From Paenibacillus sp. FSL R7-0337 (lineage in GTDB: Bacteria; Bacillota; Bacilli; Paenibacillales; Paenibacillaceae): a DNA stretch of 64,000 bases. The notes beneath the pieces were generated by a model. It saw nothing but the letters and a program-made list of their open reading frames with translations. It did not search any database and was not told where the DNA came from. Shown here piece after piece: positions 1 to 8,577 of the stretch (the first letter of the stretch is position 1; each line of letters starts with the position of its first letter). Both the position numbers and the translations under genes were made by a program. The stretch is taken from assembly GCF_037969875.1 (NCBI RefSeq), contig NZ_CP150218.1, positions 5,828,001 to 5,892,000 of the forward strand, given 5' to 3'.

Positions 1-545
1 TTGGTAACAAGCAGGGACTTGGATTCAACATTTCCCATTCTGGGGATTGGGTCGTTCTGGCTACAGGTCCTTCCAGCCAAATTGGAGTAGATGTAGAGCG
101 AATAGATGAGGTTCATCTCGATTTGGCGCTACGATTTTTCAGGGAAGATGAATACCGGTCTATATTGAAAGTTGAAATGGGTGAGCATAGATTATTACAG
201 TTCTTTCGGATTTGGACAGCGAAAGAAAGTTATATTAAAGCCATTGGCAAGGGGATGACCATCCCACTTGAAAGTTTCTCTACCGTCGAAGGAGACGAAA
301 TGGCAAGTGAAAAATGGATATTCGGGAAAAAGTGGTACTTTAAGTCCTATCTTTTAGAAGTTGGGTATTCATTAACCATATGTTCAGATATAAACTGTTT
401 CAGTGAACAAGTTGCAATCATTGATATAGGTTCGCTTATACATTCTTTCTTCAAAGCACATAAACATGGGGCAATAGGAGGTCAACCTACTGTTTCTGAT
501 TTGTTACATAGCGAAGCAGAAGTGAATTCCATGTTGAAAAAGTGA
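1..545 (+). CDS. 4'-phosphopantetheinyl transferase, Sfp family (5' end outside window)
   Basis: Transfers the 4'-phosphopantetheine arm of CoA to a serine of carrier proteins of fatty acid, polyketide or nonribosomal peptide synthesis. The start lies upstream of the window; the frame is open from base 3. Visible family motifs are NISHSGDWVV, GVDVERI (the metal-binding Asp and Glu region) and WTAKESYIKAIGKG, in the order and spacing of Sfp-type enzymes. The last 50 or so residues are not recognisable and look lineage specific. A hairpin terminator follows the stop at once, so this is probably the last gene of its operon. Which synthase it serves cannot be seen from the window. Confidence 0.9.
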   Translation, partial: GNKQGLGFNISHSGDWVVLATGPSSQIGVDVERIDEVHLDLALRFFREDEYRSILKVEMGEHRLLQFFRIWTAKESYIKAIGKGMTIPLESFSTVEGDEMASEKWIFGKKWYFKSYLLEVGYSLTICSDINCFSEQVAIIDIGSLIHSFFKAHKHGAIGGQPTVSDLLHSEAEVNSMLKK

Positions 546-596
546 AGTGATAATTCATCGCGACGCTTAGTAAGGAGCTGAATAAGAATCCATTTC

Positions 597-621
597 AGGC
601 GCTGATAGAAGCGCCTTTTTT
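597..621 (+). terminator. Rho-independent terminator after the Sfp-like gene
   Basis: AGGCGC and GCGCCT pair around an 8-base loop and are followed by a run of T. It lies about 50 bases after the stop codon and before the promoter of the next operon. Confidence 0.8.
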
Positions 622-735
622 GCGTGCGCCTCACAGTTGCATCTTCTAGGTGGTTCAAATCTACCCGGCAACTTCACCCTTTAAAGTGCCGTATCCGAAG
701 TAGACCAACTTATCGGAAAAGGGAATCTATTTCCA

Positions 736-764
736 TTGACAGCCCTTCCATGTTCCGTTATACC
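736..764 (+). promoter_or_regulatory. SigA-type promoter of the yesN-yesM-like operon
   Basis: TTGACA at 736-741, a 17-base spacer, then TATACC at 759-764. The expected start of transcription is near 771, about 35 bases before the GTG start of the regulator gene. Confidence 0.7.
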
Positions 765-806
765 TGCATATATATCAGGATTCGACAGGAACGGGGGATT
801 TCTACA

Positions 807-2351
807 GTGAATTCATTGATTTCGGTCATGCTTGTGGATGATGAGCCGCTTGCACTTGATCATGTCTACCAATCGGTTCCGTGGGAGGAGAATGGCTTCC
901 GGGTGGTCGCTCAGGCGACCAGCGGGCGTATGGCGCTACGGATGTTCGAGGAATTACGGCCGCAGATTATCATCACCGACATCTCCATGTCACCTATGGA
1001 TGGCTTGGAGCTGGGACGGCATGTGGTCCAGCTTGCCCCAAGAACGCGGCTGATCTTTCTGACTGCTTACCGGGATTTCGACTATGCCCGTCAGGCCCTG
1101 GAGCTGCGCGCGGCCCATTATCTGCTTAAGCATGAGATTAGCCGGGGCCGCCTGCTGGAACAGCTGAAGCTGCTGAAGGAAGGTCTGGCAGCGGAAGCTG
1201 CCGAGGAAGAAGGGCACGGACATGCGCTCCATATCCTGCTTAAGGATATGCTGGCCGGCAAGTATCAGGCTCCTGCAGGGAATAAGGAATCCCGGCTGCA
1301 CCGCCTCGTGGCAGATTATCAGCAGGGTCAGCCCGGGCTGCTGTATTTCGAGCTGGAGGCTGCATTGAAGCTGGACGGCAGCCGGAGTAATGCACGTAGT
1401 GGCACGGCCCTCGTATGGAAGAATGTCGAAGAAGAGATCCGCCGTCAGACAACGGACTTGGAGGAGCTTCAACTTCTGGAGATGGATGAAGGCGGATACA
1501 TCCTGCTGCTTAAGTTATCCTCTTCCAGCAGTCTGCTGCTCCAGCATTATAACTTGCGGCAGCTCGCGGCCCAAGTTCTGCTCTGCCTGGAGTCTTTCTA
1601 TCGGGGGAACCTTCCCAGAGTGATAATATCCGCAGGTAATGGCGCAGAACCGCCGGACCTCAGATATGCGGCGATGAGGCAGGCTTATGATTATTCTGTG
1701 TTTTTGCCGCCCGGTGCTGTGTTTCTGCTGGAGCAAGCAGCTTCAACCCGGGAAGCTACCCGTATTGCCCAAGAGGTCAGACAATATCTGTTATCCCCCG
1801 AACGGAGTCTGCTGGAACGGCTGAAGACGGGGCTGGACCAGATCGCCGCTCAGGCGTATTTGGGAGATTTGCGCGCCGTCATGGGTGAGATCAGGGGAGC
1901 AAGAAGCAAGGACGGAAGCAACAGCCCTGATCAAGTGCTGGGTACAGACACGCGGCAAGTAGTTAACAGCTTGTACCGGATGCTTGAAGAATGTTTGCAG
2001 CAGCGGCAGAGCCAGAAGCAGTATTCCCGCTGGGTCAACAAGGCGATGGAGTATGTTGCCGGGAATTACGCCGATCCCGATCTGTCCCTGGAGACGGTCG
2101 CAGGTCATCTGCAGATCAGCAGCATCCATCTTCGGACAACCTTCAAGCGGGAGACGGGCAAGTCTCTGCTCGACTACACAACGGAGTATCGGATCGGGCT
2201 GGCGAAGAAGCTTCTGCAGACCGGTGAATACAAAATCTACGAGGTATCGGAGAAAGTAGGGTACAAAACCAGCCAATACTTCAGTCAGGTCTTCAAAAAA
2301 ACCACGGGTATACAGCCCAAGGATTTCCTGCAGCAGAGGGGCAGCGAATAG
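807..2351 (+). CDS. YesN-type response regulator with AraC HTH
   Basis: DNA-binding response regulator of about 514 residues, the usual partner of YesM-type kinases. An N-terminal receiver domain (about residues 1-125) shows the acidic pair in VMLVDDEP, a phospho-acceptor Asp in IIITDISMSPMDG, and a Lys in YLLKHE. The middle is a long linker of the kind found in this family. The C-terminal 100 residues form an AraC double helix-turn-helix (LSLETVAGHLQISSIHLRTT, then IYEVSEKVGYKTSQYFSQVF). The frame is open further upstream from 624, but GTG at 807 has GGGGGA eight bases before it and follows a good promoter, so it is preferred. The kinase gene begins 3 bases after the stop. The pair probably controls the downstream sugar importer. 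Confidence 0.92.
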   Translation: MNSLISVMLVDDEPLALDHVYQSVPWEENGFRVVAQATSGRMALRMFEELRPQIIITDISMSPMDGLELGRHVVQLAPRTRLIFLTAYRDFDYARQALELRAAHYLLKHEISRGRLLEQLKLLKEGLAAEAAEEEGHGHALHILLKDMLAGKYQAPAGNKESRLHRLVADYQQGQPGLLYFELEAALKLDGSRSNARSGTALVWKNVEEEIRRQTTDLEELQLLEMDEGGYILLLKLSSSSSLLLQHYNLRQLAAQVLLCLESFYRGNLPRVIISAGNGAEPPDLRYAAMRQAYDYSVFLPPGAVFLLEQAASTREATRIAQEVRQYLLSPERSLLERLKTGLDQIAAQAYLGDLRAVMGEIRGARSKDGSNSPDQVLGTDTRQVVNSLYRMLEECLQQRQSQKQYSRWVNKAMEYVAGNYADPDLSLETVAGHLQISSIHLRTTFKRETGKSLLDYTTEYRIGLAKKLLQTGEYKIYEVSEKVGYKTSQYFSQVFKKTTGIQPKDFLQQRGSE

Positions 2352-2353
2352 CC

Positions 2354-4084
2354 ATGCGAAAAATTAAGAATAAAATTCTCGGCAGCGTTATTTTGATCGT
2401 TACGCTGTCGGTAACGGCCATCAGTGCACTGGCGTATGAGCAGTTCTCTTCGATTCTCGAAGCGCAAGCCCTGCGTGAAGATACGATCCATCTGGAGCAG
2501 ACCACGAATCAGATGAATCACCTGATTGACGATGTACAGAAATATGCCGCAAATATGGTCAACGATGAGCTGCTTCAGCGGTTCGCTGCAAGATTGAACT
2601 ACCCCTCTACGTATGATGAGCTAAGCGCATATCGTGATGTAGTCACCCAGCTAACCAAATTCAATGTACTGCGAGACTACCTTGAGAGCTCGGCCATCGT
2701 CCGCTCGGACGGCAAGATTTTCTGGTCCTCACTGTATATCGACCCTTATTTTGAACGGTTGCTGCAAGAGGATTGGTATCAGGAGGCGCTAGAGAGCAAT
2801 GCTAAAAGCGGGTTCACAGCTCCTCATATCATTCTCGACCCTGACAGCAAAAAAATCGTCAGCTTCTTTATCCGTTTCGATCCCCAGTATGGCGGAGTGC
2901 TGCTTTTGAATATTGATTACACTGCTTTTGAGAGTCTATTCCAGTACTTGGGCCAGTCCTTCGACCAGGTAGCCTGGATCGGCCCGGGTCAATCCTTGCT
3001 CTATCAGCAAGGCACCGCTACAGAGCTGCCTGCCCCTACGCTGAGCGCAGACAGCCCGGACATTCAAGTCGTTAAGCATGACAAGGGTTATTATCTGGCC
3101 AGCGCTTTTGAGAAATCGGACTGGTCCGTCTCCACGTTCACCTCCAATGAACGGTTCTATGAATGGGTGGGTTATATTGTCCGCTACTGGGCCATCTTCC
3201 TCGCCTTGTGTCTGGCGCTCTGCTTCCTGTTGTTCCTCCCCATCATCTCGAATATTATCCGTCCGATCCTGCAGATGACCAAAGCGATGAAGCAGGTGTC
3301 TATGGGCAACTATAATGTTCAGCTCTCGTTCCACAGCAATGATGAGCTGTCTGTGCTGAAGAATGGTTTTGAGACGATGCTTGGTGATATTGAGCGGCAG
3401 ATGAGCGAAAGGGTGGAGCAGGAGCGCTGGAAACGTAAAATGACGGCAGAGCTGTTATTCGCCCAGATCAATCCCCATTTCATCTACAACACTCTAAATA
3501 CGGTTGTGTATCTGGCCCGCAAAAAGAATTACCCGGCTATTGAGGAAATGGTTGAATCCTTCATTGGCATTCTGCATGATGCTGTCAATATTGGTGATAC
3601 CAGTCTGTATATCACGGTGGAGCAGGAGATGAACATTATTAATCACTTCGTAACGATTCAGAAGTACCGGTATGCAGACCGGTTCGAGGTAGTCTGGAGC
3701 GTAGAAGACGAAGCGAAGGGTGACTATATTCCGAAAAGCCTGATTCAGCCGCTGGTGGAAAATGCTATTTTTCATGGATTTTCAGAGAAAGAGACTGTAG
3801 GCCGTATAGAGATCATTATCCGTAAGCGCAGCGGAAGGCTGCTGGTTTCGGTCAGAGATGACGGCTGCGGCATGAGCCAGGAGAAGGCCCGGTCTATTAT
3901 GAATGGAACCCTGCCGCCTGCGCGTCTCCCTTCAGGGGCTATGAAGCAGATTGGATTATGGAATATCCGGGAGCGAATCGAGTATTTGTACGGGCAGGAA
4001 GGCCGCCTGGTCATCCGGTCAAGTGAGCAGGGAGGCACCAAAGTGTCTGTTCTCCTGCCCGTCCTGCAGCAACCGTCCGAGTGA
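2354..4084 (+). CDS. YesM-type sensor histidine kinase
   Basis: Membrane sensor kinase of 576 residues that should phosphorylate the regulator encoded just upstream. A first membrane segment lies near residues 8-28, followed by an extracellular sensor region (about 30-270), a second membrane segment near 275-300, a HAMP linker, and a His-kinase domain with the YesM H-box INPHFIYNTL (His375). The ATPase domain shows the N-box PLVENAIFHGF (Asn470) and the G1 box RDDGCGMS. Start and upstream stop are 2 bases apart, which suggests translational coupling. The ligand is not evident from sequence; the neighbouring importer points to a carbohydrate or glycan. Confidence 0.93.
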   Translation: MRKIKNKILGSVILIVTLSVTAISALAYEQFSSILEAQALREDTIHLEQTTNQMNHLIDDVQKYAANMVNDELLQRFAARLNYPSTYDELSAYRDVVTQLTKFNVLRDYLESSAIVRSDGKIFWSSLYIDPYFERLLQEDWYQEALESNAKSGFTAPHIILDPDSKKIVSFFIRFDPQYGGVLLLNIDYTAFESLFQYLGQSFDQVAWIGPGQSLLYQQGTATELPAPTLSADSPDIQVVKHDKGYYLASAFEKSDWSVSTFTSNERFYEWVGYIVRYWAIFLALCLALCFLLFLPIISNIIRPILQMTKAMKQVSMGNYNVQLSFHSNDELSVLKNGFETMLGDIERQMSERVEQERWKRKMTAELLFAQINPHFIYNTLNTVVYLARKKNYPAIEEMVESFIGILHDAVNIGDTSLYITVEQEMNIINHFVTIQKYRYADRFEVVWSVEDEAKGDYIPKSLIQPLVENAIFHGFSEKETVGRIEIIIRKRSGRLLVSVRDDGCGMSQEKARSIMNGTLPPARLPSGAMKQIGLWNIRERIEYLYGQEGRLVIRSSEQGGTKVSVLLPVLQQPSE

Positions 4085-4126
4085 AAAGCACTATCATTAT
4101 TTATACAAAACCATCAGATCGTCTAA

Positions 4127-4155
4127 TTGTTAGGTGATCCCTTCAAGCTTATAGT
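4127..4155 (+). promoter_or_regulatory. Candidate promoter of the sugar ABC importer
   Basis: TTGTTA at 4127-4132, a 17-base spacer and TATAGT at 4150-4155, about 75 bases before the TTG start of the binding protein. It would let the importer be transcribed separately from the kinase operon, possibly activated by the YesN-type regulator. Confidence 0.5.
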
Positions 4156-4229
4156 TCTACTATACAGACGGACGGAAGACATTAACAGGAACCGCCCGCT
4201 GTCACAACAGATGCAAGGGGGATCTTAAA

Positions 4230-5562
4230 TTGCACAATCTATTCAGTAAAAAAGCATCGGTTATAGCGCTTGTTCTAACGTTATGCTTCACCTTGGTGCT
4301 GGCCGGCTGCGGCAACGGAAGCAACAACACTTCGGGAGACTCCGGCAGTACAAACAGTGCGGATCACTCAAGTGATCCTGCGAATGCTTCCGGTAAATTG
4401 ACCGTATGGGGCTGGGACAAGGCCTGGTTCGAAGGCACCGGAGCGAAGTTCAACGAGAAGTTCCCGAACGTCAAGTTGGAGTTCGTCGAAGTCTCGGCGG
4501 GGGATTATTTGAAAAAAATCCAGACCTCCATCGCTGCCGGATATTATCTGGGGAGAAGCGGCCTTCCGCGGCGCTCTGTATGAGCTTAACGTACTGCAAA
4601 GCTTGTCCGAAGAGCCCTACAAATTCGACACCTCCAATCTGCTCGACTTCGAGCTTCCGCTGCTGACGAACAGTAAGGGAGAGCTTGTGGGTCTAGAGCA
4701 ATCCGGCTCGCCTGGAGCGCTGGCTTACAAGCGTGATTTGGCTAAAGAATACTTCGGGACAGATGATCCTGATGCATTAATGGCAATGTTCACTGACTGG
4801 GATGTCTTTATTGCCAAGGGCAAGGAAGTCTATGAGAAAAGCGGCGGCAAGACATTCATGCTTGGAAGCCTCATGGATGCGTATACCATCCTCTCCAACC
4901 AGGGTACAACGGCAGTTGTTGACGGAACCAAGGTGAATACCCAAGAGCTGCTTAGGATCTTCACTCAGCTGCAGTCCATCCGCGACAATAACACTGAGGG
5001 CAAGCTGGCGATGTGGTCTCCGACTTGGAATGCTTCGTACTCGCAAGACAACGTGATTTTTTATCCTGCAGCGAACTGGTCTCCAGAATTCGTAATTAAG
5101 CCTAACGACAAGGCCAGCAACGGCCGATGGGGTCTGATGGTGCCTCCGGAAGGCGGATATCCATACGGCGGTACTACTATCGGTATTTGGAAGGACAGCA
5201 AGAATAAAGATGCTGCCTGGGCGTATCTCAACTGGCTGTTAGGTACAGACGAAGGCGCTGAAGCCAACTTCGCTACCTCCGATTACATTTTACCGTTGAA
5301 ATCGTTCTTCAAGGATACCTCCAAGCTGTCATCCGGGGCGGATGAATATTTCGGCGGACAGGATCTAGGAAAGTTCTGGGTGGAGAAGGTATTCCCGAAC
5401 ATGAAGTCCAAAGCGGTGACTAAATACGATCAGGATATTTACAGCTCGTCGGAGCTGGTGTTGCAGGTCATGGCACAGGATAACAGCTTCGATGCCGCGC
5501 AGGCCCTGGATAAGTGGGAAGAACAGTTGAAGAAAAATCACCCTGAGCTGACATTTGAATAA
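4230..5562 (+). pseudogene. Sugar-binding lipoprotein of ABC importer, frameshifted
   Basis: Extracellular solute-binding protein (family 1 type) that would capture a carbohydrate for the two permeases downstream. TTG start at 4230 with AAGGGGGA seven bases before it; a lipoprotein signal ends in LVLAGC (lipidated Cys27), followed by a Ser/Asn-rich linker and the mature start LTVWGWDKAWFEGTG. The frame breaks near 4539-4542. The first frame runs to a stop at 4583 after reading off-frame, while the expected continuation (DIIWGEAAFRGALYELN) is in the frame that runs to 5562. Family members usually have a few more residues between the SIAAG and DIIWGE blocks, so a short deletion not divisible by three fits better than a one-base insertion. 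It may be a true mutation or a sequencing or assembly error. Confidence 0.85.
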
Positions 5563-6494
5563 TGATGCAGAAATCAAATGGAATCAGCAGTAAAAACAAA
5601 TGGCCGTACCTGTTCATTACCCCTTATTTCTTGTCCTATGCCGTACTGAGCTTGTTCCCAATCCTGTTTACGTTGTACATCAGTCTTACAGACTGGGATT
5701 TGTACGGTAACCGGAATTTCATCGGACTTGGTAATTATATACAGCTATTTTTTCATGACGCCTTCTTCTGGAAATCGCTGCTGAATGTCATTATTTTCAT
5801 GGCGGTATATCTTCCGGCTCTTGTCCTAATGGGCATGCTGGTAGCCAGCCTTATCGAGAGCAAGCTGATCCGCCGCAAAACCTTTTTCCGGCTAAGTGTA
5901 TTCAGTGCCTATATGACAACGCCGGTCGCGGTCGGGATTATCTTCTCTCTGTTGTTCGACTGGCAGGGCGGTTTCTTCAATAATATGCTGATGGAGCTGG
6001 GCATCATTCAGGAGAAGATCAATTGGCTGGGCTCCGCCAGCTCCTCCCGCTGGGTAGTTATCCTGATGGTATTTTGGAAAAATCTTGGATATTTCGTGAT
6101 GTTCTACACGGCGGGGATGGCCAGTATTGACACCTCCATCTATGAAGCCGCTGTAATCGACGGAGCCTCCTCCAAAGATGTGTTCACGCGTATTACGATT
6201 CCGCTGCTGAAGCCGATCAATCTGTTCCTGATTATTACTTCCATTATCAGCGGCCTGCAACTGGTGGAAGAACCAATGCTGCTGTTCAGCGGCTGGGCTT
6301 CCGGCTCCAGTATGGTAGGAGGGCCTGACGGCTCCACCTTCACACCGATCTGGTACATGTTCGATGCTTCCTTCAACGGCAGTGCGTTCAAGTACGGCAA
6401 AGGGGCGGCTATAGCTTACGGCACCTTCCTGTTCATCGCCCTGTTCTCGGTGGTTGGCATGAAATGGATCAACAGGGACGGTGACGACAAATGA
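5562..6494 (+). CDS. Sugar ABC transporter permease, MalF/UgpA type
   Basis: Inner-membrane subunit of 310 residues forming half of the translocation channel of a carbohydrate importer. About six membrane segments, starting with ITPYFLSYAVLSLFPILF. The cytoplasmic EAA loop that docks the ATPase reads EAAVIDGASSKDVFTRITIP. The ATG overlaps the stop of the binding-protein gene by one base, and the next permease overlaps this gene by 4 bases, so the three form one operon. No ATPase gene is in the locus; importers of this class often borrow a shared MsmX-type ATPase, which is an inference here. Confidence 0.93.
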   Translation: MMQKSNGISSKNKWPYLFITPYFLSYAVLSLFPILFTLYISLTDWDLYGNRNFIGLGNYIQLFFHDAFFWKSLLNVIIFMAVYLPALVLMGMLVASLIESKLIRRKTFFRLSVFSAYMTTPVAVGIIFSLLFDWQGGFFNNMLMELGIIQEKINWLGSASSSRWVVILMVFWKNLGYFVMFYTAGMASIDTSIYEAAVIDGASSKDVFTRITIPLLKPINLFLIITSIISGLQLVEEPMLLFSGWASGSSMVGGPDGSTFTPIWYMFDASFNGSAFKYGKGAAIAYGTFLFIALFSVVGMKWINRDGDDK

Positions 6495-7303
6495 GAGCGA
6501 AGAAGTTCTTTACCGTATTGTTGCTTAGTCTGATCGCTATCGCGTTCCTCTTCCCGTTCTATATGATGATTGTGATGGGCACCTATTATTCCGAAGACCT
6601 GTTCAAGCAGCTTCCGATCCTGCCCAGCGGTTATTTGGTGGAGAACCTGAAGACGATCATGTCTGCCAGCTTCCTGCGGAATTACTGGAACAGCTTCTAT
6701 GTTGCTGTACTGTTCACTCTGGTGACGGTCGGGGTGGCCTCGATTACCGGATTTGCTTTTGCCAAATATGAATTTAAGGGTAAAAATGCACTGTATGGCT
6801 TCATTCTTCTGACGATGATGATCCCTGGTCATCTGGGTCTGATTGCATATGTGATGGAGATGAAGTGGTTCCACCTTAACAACACTCATGCGCCGCTGAT
6901 TCTGGCCGGTCTGAATAATGCCTTCGGCGTATTCTTCATGACCCAGTTCATCCGCTCCTCTGTCCCGACAGAGGTCATTGAGAGCGCAAGAATCGACGGC
7001 TCTTCGGAACCGGGTATTCTCACCCGAATTGTTATTCCTTTTCTAATGCCTGCGATCAGTACCCTGGGGCTAATCTCCTTCCTTGGGTCCTGGAATGGTT
7101 ATCTGCTGCCGCTGGTGACGATCAACAAGCCCGAGCTGTACACGCTGCCGCTGGGAATTGCTAATCTGTCAACGGTCTTCCGCACGGATTATTCAGCCAG
7201 TATTCTGGGGCTTACGCTGGGTACACTGCCGCTGATTATTCTCTTCCTGTTCGGCTCGAAGACCCTGGTCAGAGGACTTACCGGCGGAGCGGTCAAAGGC
7301 TAA
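6491..7303 (+). CDS. Sugar ABC transporter permease, MalG/UgpE type
   Basis: Second channel subunit of the same importer, 270 residues, with about six membrane segments and the EAA loop ESARIDGSSEPGILTRIVIP. It starts inside the last codons of the previous permease (ATGA overlap), so translation is coupled. It is the last gene of the operon; a long compound hairpin begins 38 bases after the stop. Confidence 0.93.
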   Translation: MRAKKFFTVLLLSLIAIAFLFPFYMMIVMGTYYSEDLFKQLPILPSGYLVENLKTIMSASFLRNYWNSFYVAVLFTLVTVGVASITGFAFAKYEFKGKNALYGFILLTMMIPGHLGLIAYVMEMKWFHLNNTHAPLILAGLNNAFGVFFMTQFIRSSVPTEVIESARIDGSSEPGILTRIVIPFLMPAISTLGLISFLGSWNGYLLPLVTINKPELYTLPLGIANLSTVFRTDYSASILGLTLGTLPLIILFLFGSKTLVRGLTGGAVKG

Positions 7304-7340
7304 CTCACTAAAATTAGGTAAGTGACCGCAAAGAACAGGA

Positions 7341-7400
7341 AAGAAACCTCTCTTATAGTGAAATGGAGTCGGCTCAGCCATTTCACAGGAGAGGTTTCTT
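7341..7400 (+). terminator. Compound hairpin after the sugar importer operon
   Basis: A 12-base outer arm (AAGAAACCTCTC at 7341-7352 with GAGAGGTTTCTT at 7389-7400) encloses a 9-base inner arm (GTGAAATGG at 7358-7366 with CCATTTCAC at 7378-7386). The T tract is interrupted, so it is either a terminator or another structured element at the operon end. Confidence 0.55.
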
Positions 7401-7519
7401 TGTGTATGAATAGAGTGGGCGGGAAAAGCAGGATTTTGCCAGGATCAGGTGGAATAACATTAGCTACAAGAAGAATGTCGGTTGGCCCACATATGGAGAA
7501 CGGCTGCTTCCAACTGGAA

Positions 7520-7726
7520 CTAAGATGGCGGCAGGTTCAACAACTCTGCGACTTGACGGCGGTATCTGTCTGCCTTGCGGGTGCCGTGAATCAGGTTGGA
7601 CAGCCGATAGGGTGGGATATCGTGTAATTCACAGAATTTCTTCTGATCCAAGTGCAGTTCTGCCAGACGTTGCTTGATGGCCCAGCCGTAGGCAGTAATA
7701 GGGCGTTTGCTGTTCAGATTGCTCAC
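7520..7726 (-). CDS. Small HTH protein, Cro/C1-like
   Basis: Predicted DNA-binding protein of 68 residues. The stretch from WAIKQRLAELHLDQKKFCEL through DIPPYRLSNLIHG has the helix-turn-helix pattern of small phage-type repressors (turn residues before a recognition helix RLSNLIHG). It is divergent from the XRE gene at 7863 and shares with it a 136-base AT-rich region, an arrangement typical of cross-regulating pairs. The only start candidate is GTG at 7726, with GAGG directly against it, so the start is uncertain. A second copy lies at 10563. Its role in the cell is not evident. Confidence 0.6.
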   Translation of the reverse strand: MSNLNSKRPITAYGWAIKQRLAELHLDQKKFCELHDIPPYRLSNLIHGTRKADRYRRQVAELLNLPPS

Positions 7727-7862
7727 CTCGTATCGACTATCCAGCCGCTATGATATAAAATAGGTAAAGATATAATAATAGTTAATTATATACTTTTTTA
7801 CGTCATTTTTCAATAAAAAATAACGTTTTTACGTATTATATTTTGGGGGAGGCAGTTGGCTG
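7727..7862. promoter_or_regulatory. Divergent promoter and candidate operator region
   Basis: Very AT-rich spacer between the divergent HTH genes. The 9-mer TTTTTACGT occurs at 7795-7803 and again at 7826-7834, 31 bases apart (about three helical turns), and the second lies in ACGTTTTTACGT, a short inverted repeat. A minus-strand promoter TTAACT-17-TATTTT can be read toward the small HTH gene, and GGGGGAGG at 7845-7852 serves the XRE gene. The repeats are plausible binding sites for one of the two HTH proteins. Copy B of the repeat lacks this region. Confidence 0.45.
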
Positions 7863-8228
7863 ATGCAATCCATCTATGAACGTATTGAATTATTGATTAA
7901 ACGGCAAGGGATTACGAAGAAATCCTTCTGTGCACAGCTCGGAATCAGCACCGGCAATATGGGAGACTGGAAACGCGGCAAATCTACACCTGGCACGCAT
8001 AAGCTGATTGAGATTGCTGCATTTTTTCATGTGAGCTTAGATTGGCTGATCCTGGGCAAACAGCCCCAAACGATTCAGGAAAGCGGCGAGGATTATTTTT
8101 TTGGCCAAATGCGGCAATTGAATTGCCAAACCGAAGAGCTGCTGCCGGAGGAGAAGAACTTTATTAAGGAATATCTGGCCTTTACCAAATACCGCAAGGA
8201 TCAGGATACGGACGGCGAAAAATCTTAA
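7863..8228 (+). CDS. XRE-family transcriptional regulator
   Basis: Predicted DNA-binding regulator of 121 residues. An N-terminal Cro/C1 helix-turn-helix covers about residues 5-65 (RIELLIKRQGITKKSFCAQL, then GISTGNMGDWKRGKSTPGT, ending HVSLDWLILGK). The C-terminal half is acidic and may serve in oligomerisation. ATG at 7863 is preceded by GGGGGAGG at a spacing of 10. It faces away from the small HTH gene and ends just before the promoter of a tRNA-Leu gene. It is the full-length form of the truncated copy at 10776. Targets are unknown; autoregulation through the TTTTTACGT repeats is an inference. Confidence 0.8.
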   Translation: MQSIYERIELLIKRQGITKKSFCAQLGISTGNMGDWKRGKSTPGTHKLIEIAAFFHVSLDWLILGKQPQTIQESGEDYFFGQMRQLNCQTEELLPEEKNFIKEYLAFTKYRKDQDTDGEKS

Positions 8229-8237
8229 GCAGGTACC

Positions 8238-8266
8238 TTTACTTTTGAGCGCAACCGATTTATAAT
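8238..8266 (+). promoter_or_regulatory. Promoter of tRNA-Leu copy A
   Basis: TTTACT at 8238-8243, a 17-base spacer and a perfect TATAAT at 8261-8266, about 45 bases before the tRNA. It begins just after the XRE stop codon. Confidence 0.7.
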
Positions 8267-8311
8267 ATTGAATGTTGGCCTCAAACAATGCATTAACGTT
8301 AGACACACCGC

Positions 8312-8394
8312 GCGGTAGTGGTGGAATGGCAGACACGCTATCTTGAGGGGGTAGTGGGTGTATACCCGTGGAGGTTCGAGTCCTCTCTACCGCA
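8312..8394 (+). tRNA. tRNA-Leu (anticodon GAG), copy A
   Basis: 83-nt class II tRNA. The acceptor stem pairs GCGGTAG with CTACCGC, A is the discriminator base, the anticodon arm is CTATC-TTGAGGG-GGTAG with GAG at 8345-8347, a variable arm follows, and the T arm contains GGTTCGAGTCC. The CCA end is not encoded. The sequence is identical to copy B at 11071. Confidence 0.95.
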
Positions 8395-8408
8395 TAATAT
8401 TCAAATGA

Positions 8409-8448
8409 GCAAAAATCCTTGGTAGTTCAAGGGTTTTTGCTTTTTTTT
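8409..8448 (+). terminator. Terminator after tRNA-Leu copy A
   Basis: A 13-bp stem (8409-8421 with 8428-8440, one G-T pair) and a 6-base loop, followed by eight T. Confidence 0.9.
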
Positions 8449-8577
8449 GATAAATATTGTTTGACTATTTTAATTTTATTTTTCTGAAACAGTAGGGATA
8501 CGCACACGACAATGTGTTTTGTATTCCTGCTGTTTTTCTTTTTTGATTGCAAAAAACTTATTAAGGTGGAGATCTTT

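Larger units (their letters stand above)
7412..8394. repeat. Direct repeat copy A: divergent HTH pair plus tRNA-Leu
   Basis: Nearly identical to 10450-11153 in the same orientation, with looser similarity in the first 100 bases and near identity from about 7523. Copy A is the complete form: small minus-strand HTH gene, AT-rich divergent promoter region, XRE gene, tRNA promoter and tRNA-Leu. Relative to it, copy B lacks 7715-7844 and 8100-8253. Confidence 0.9.
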
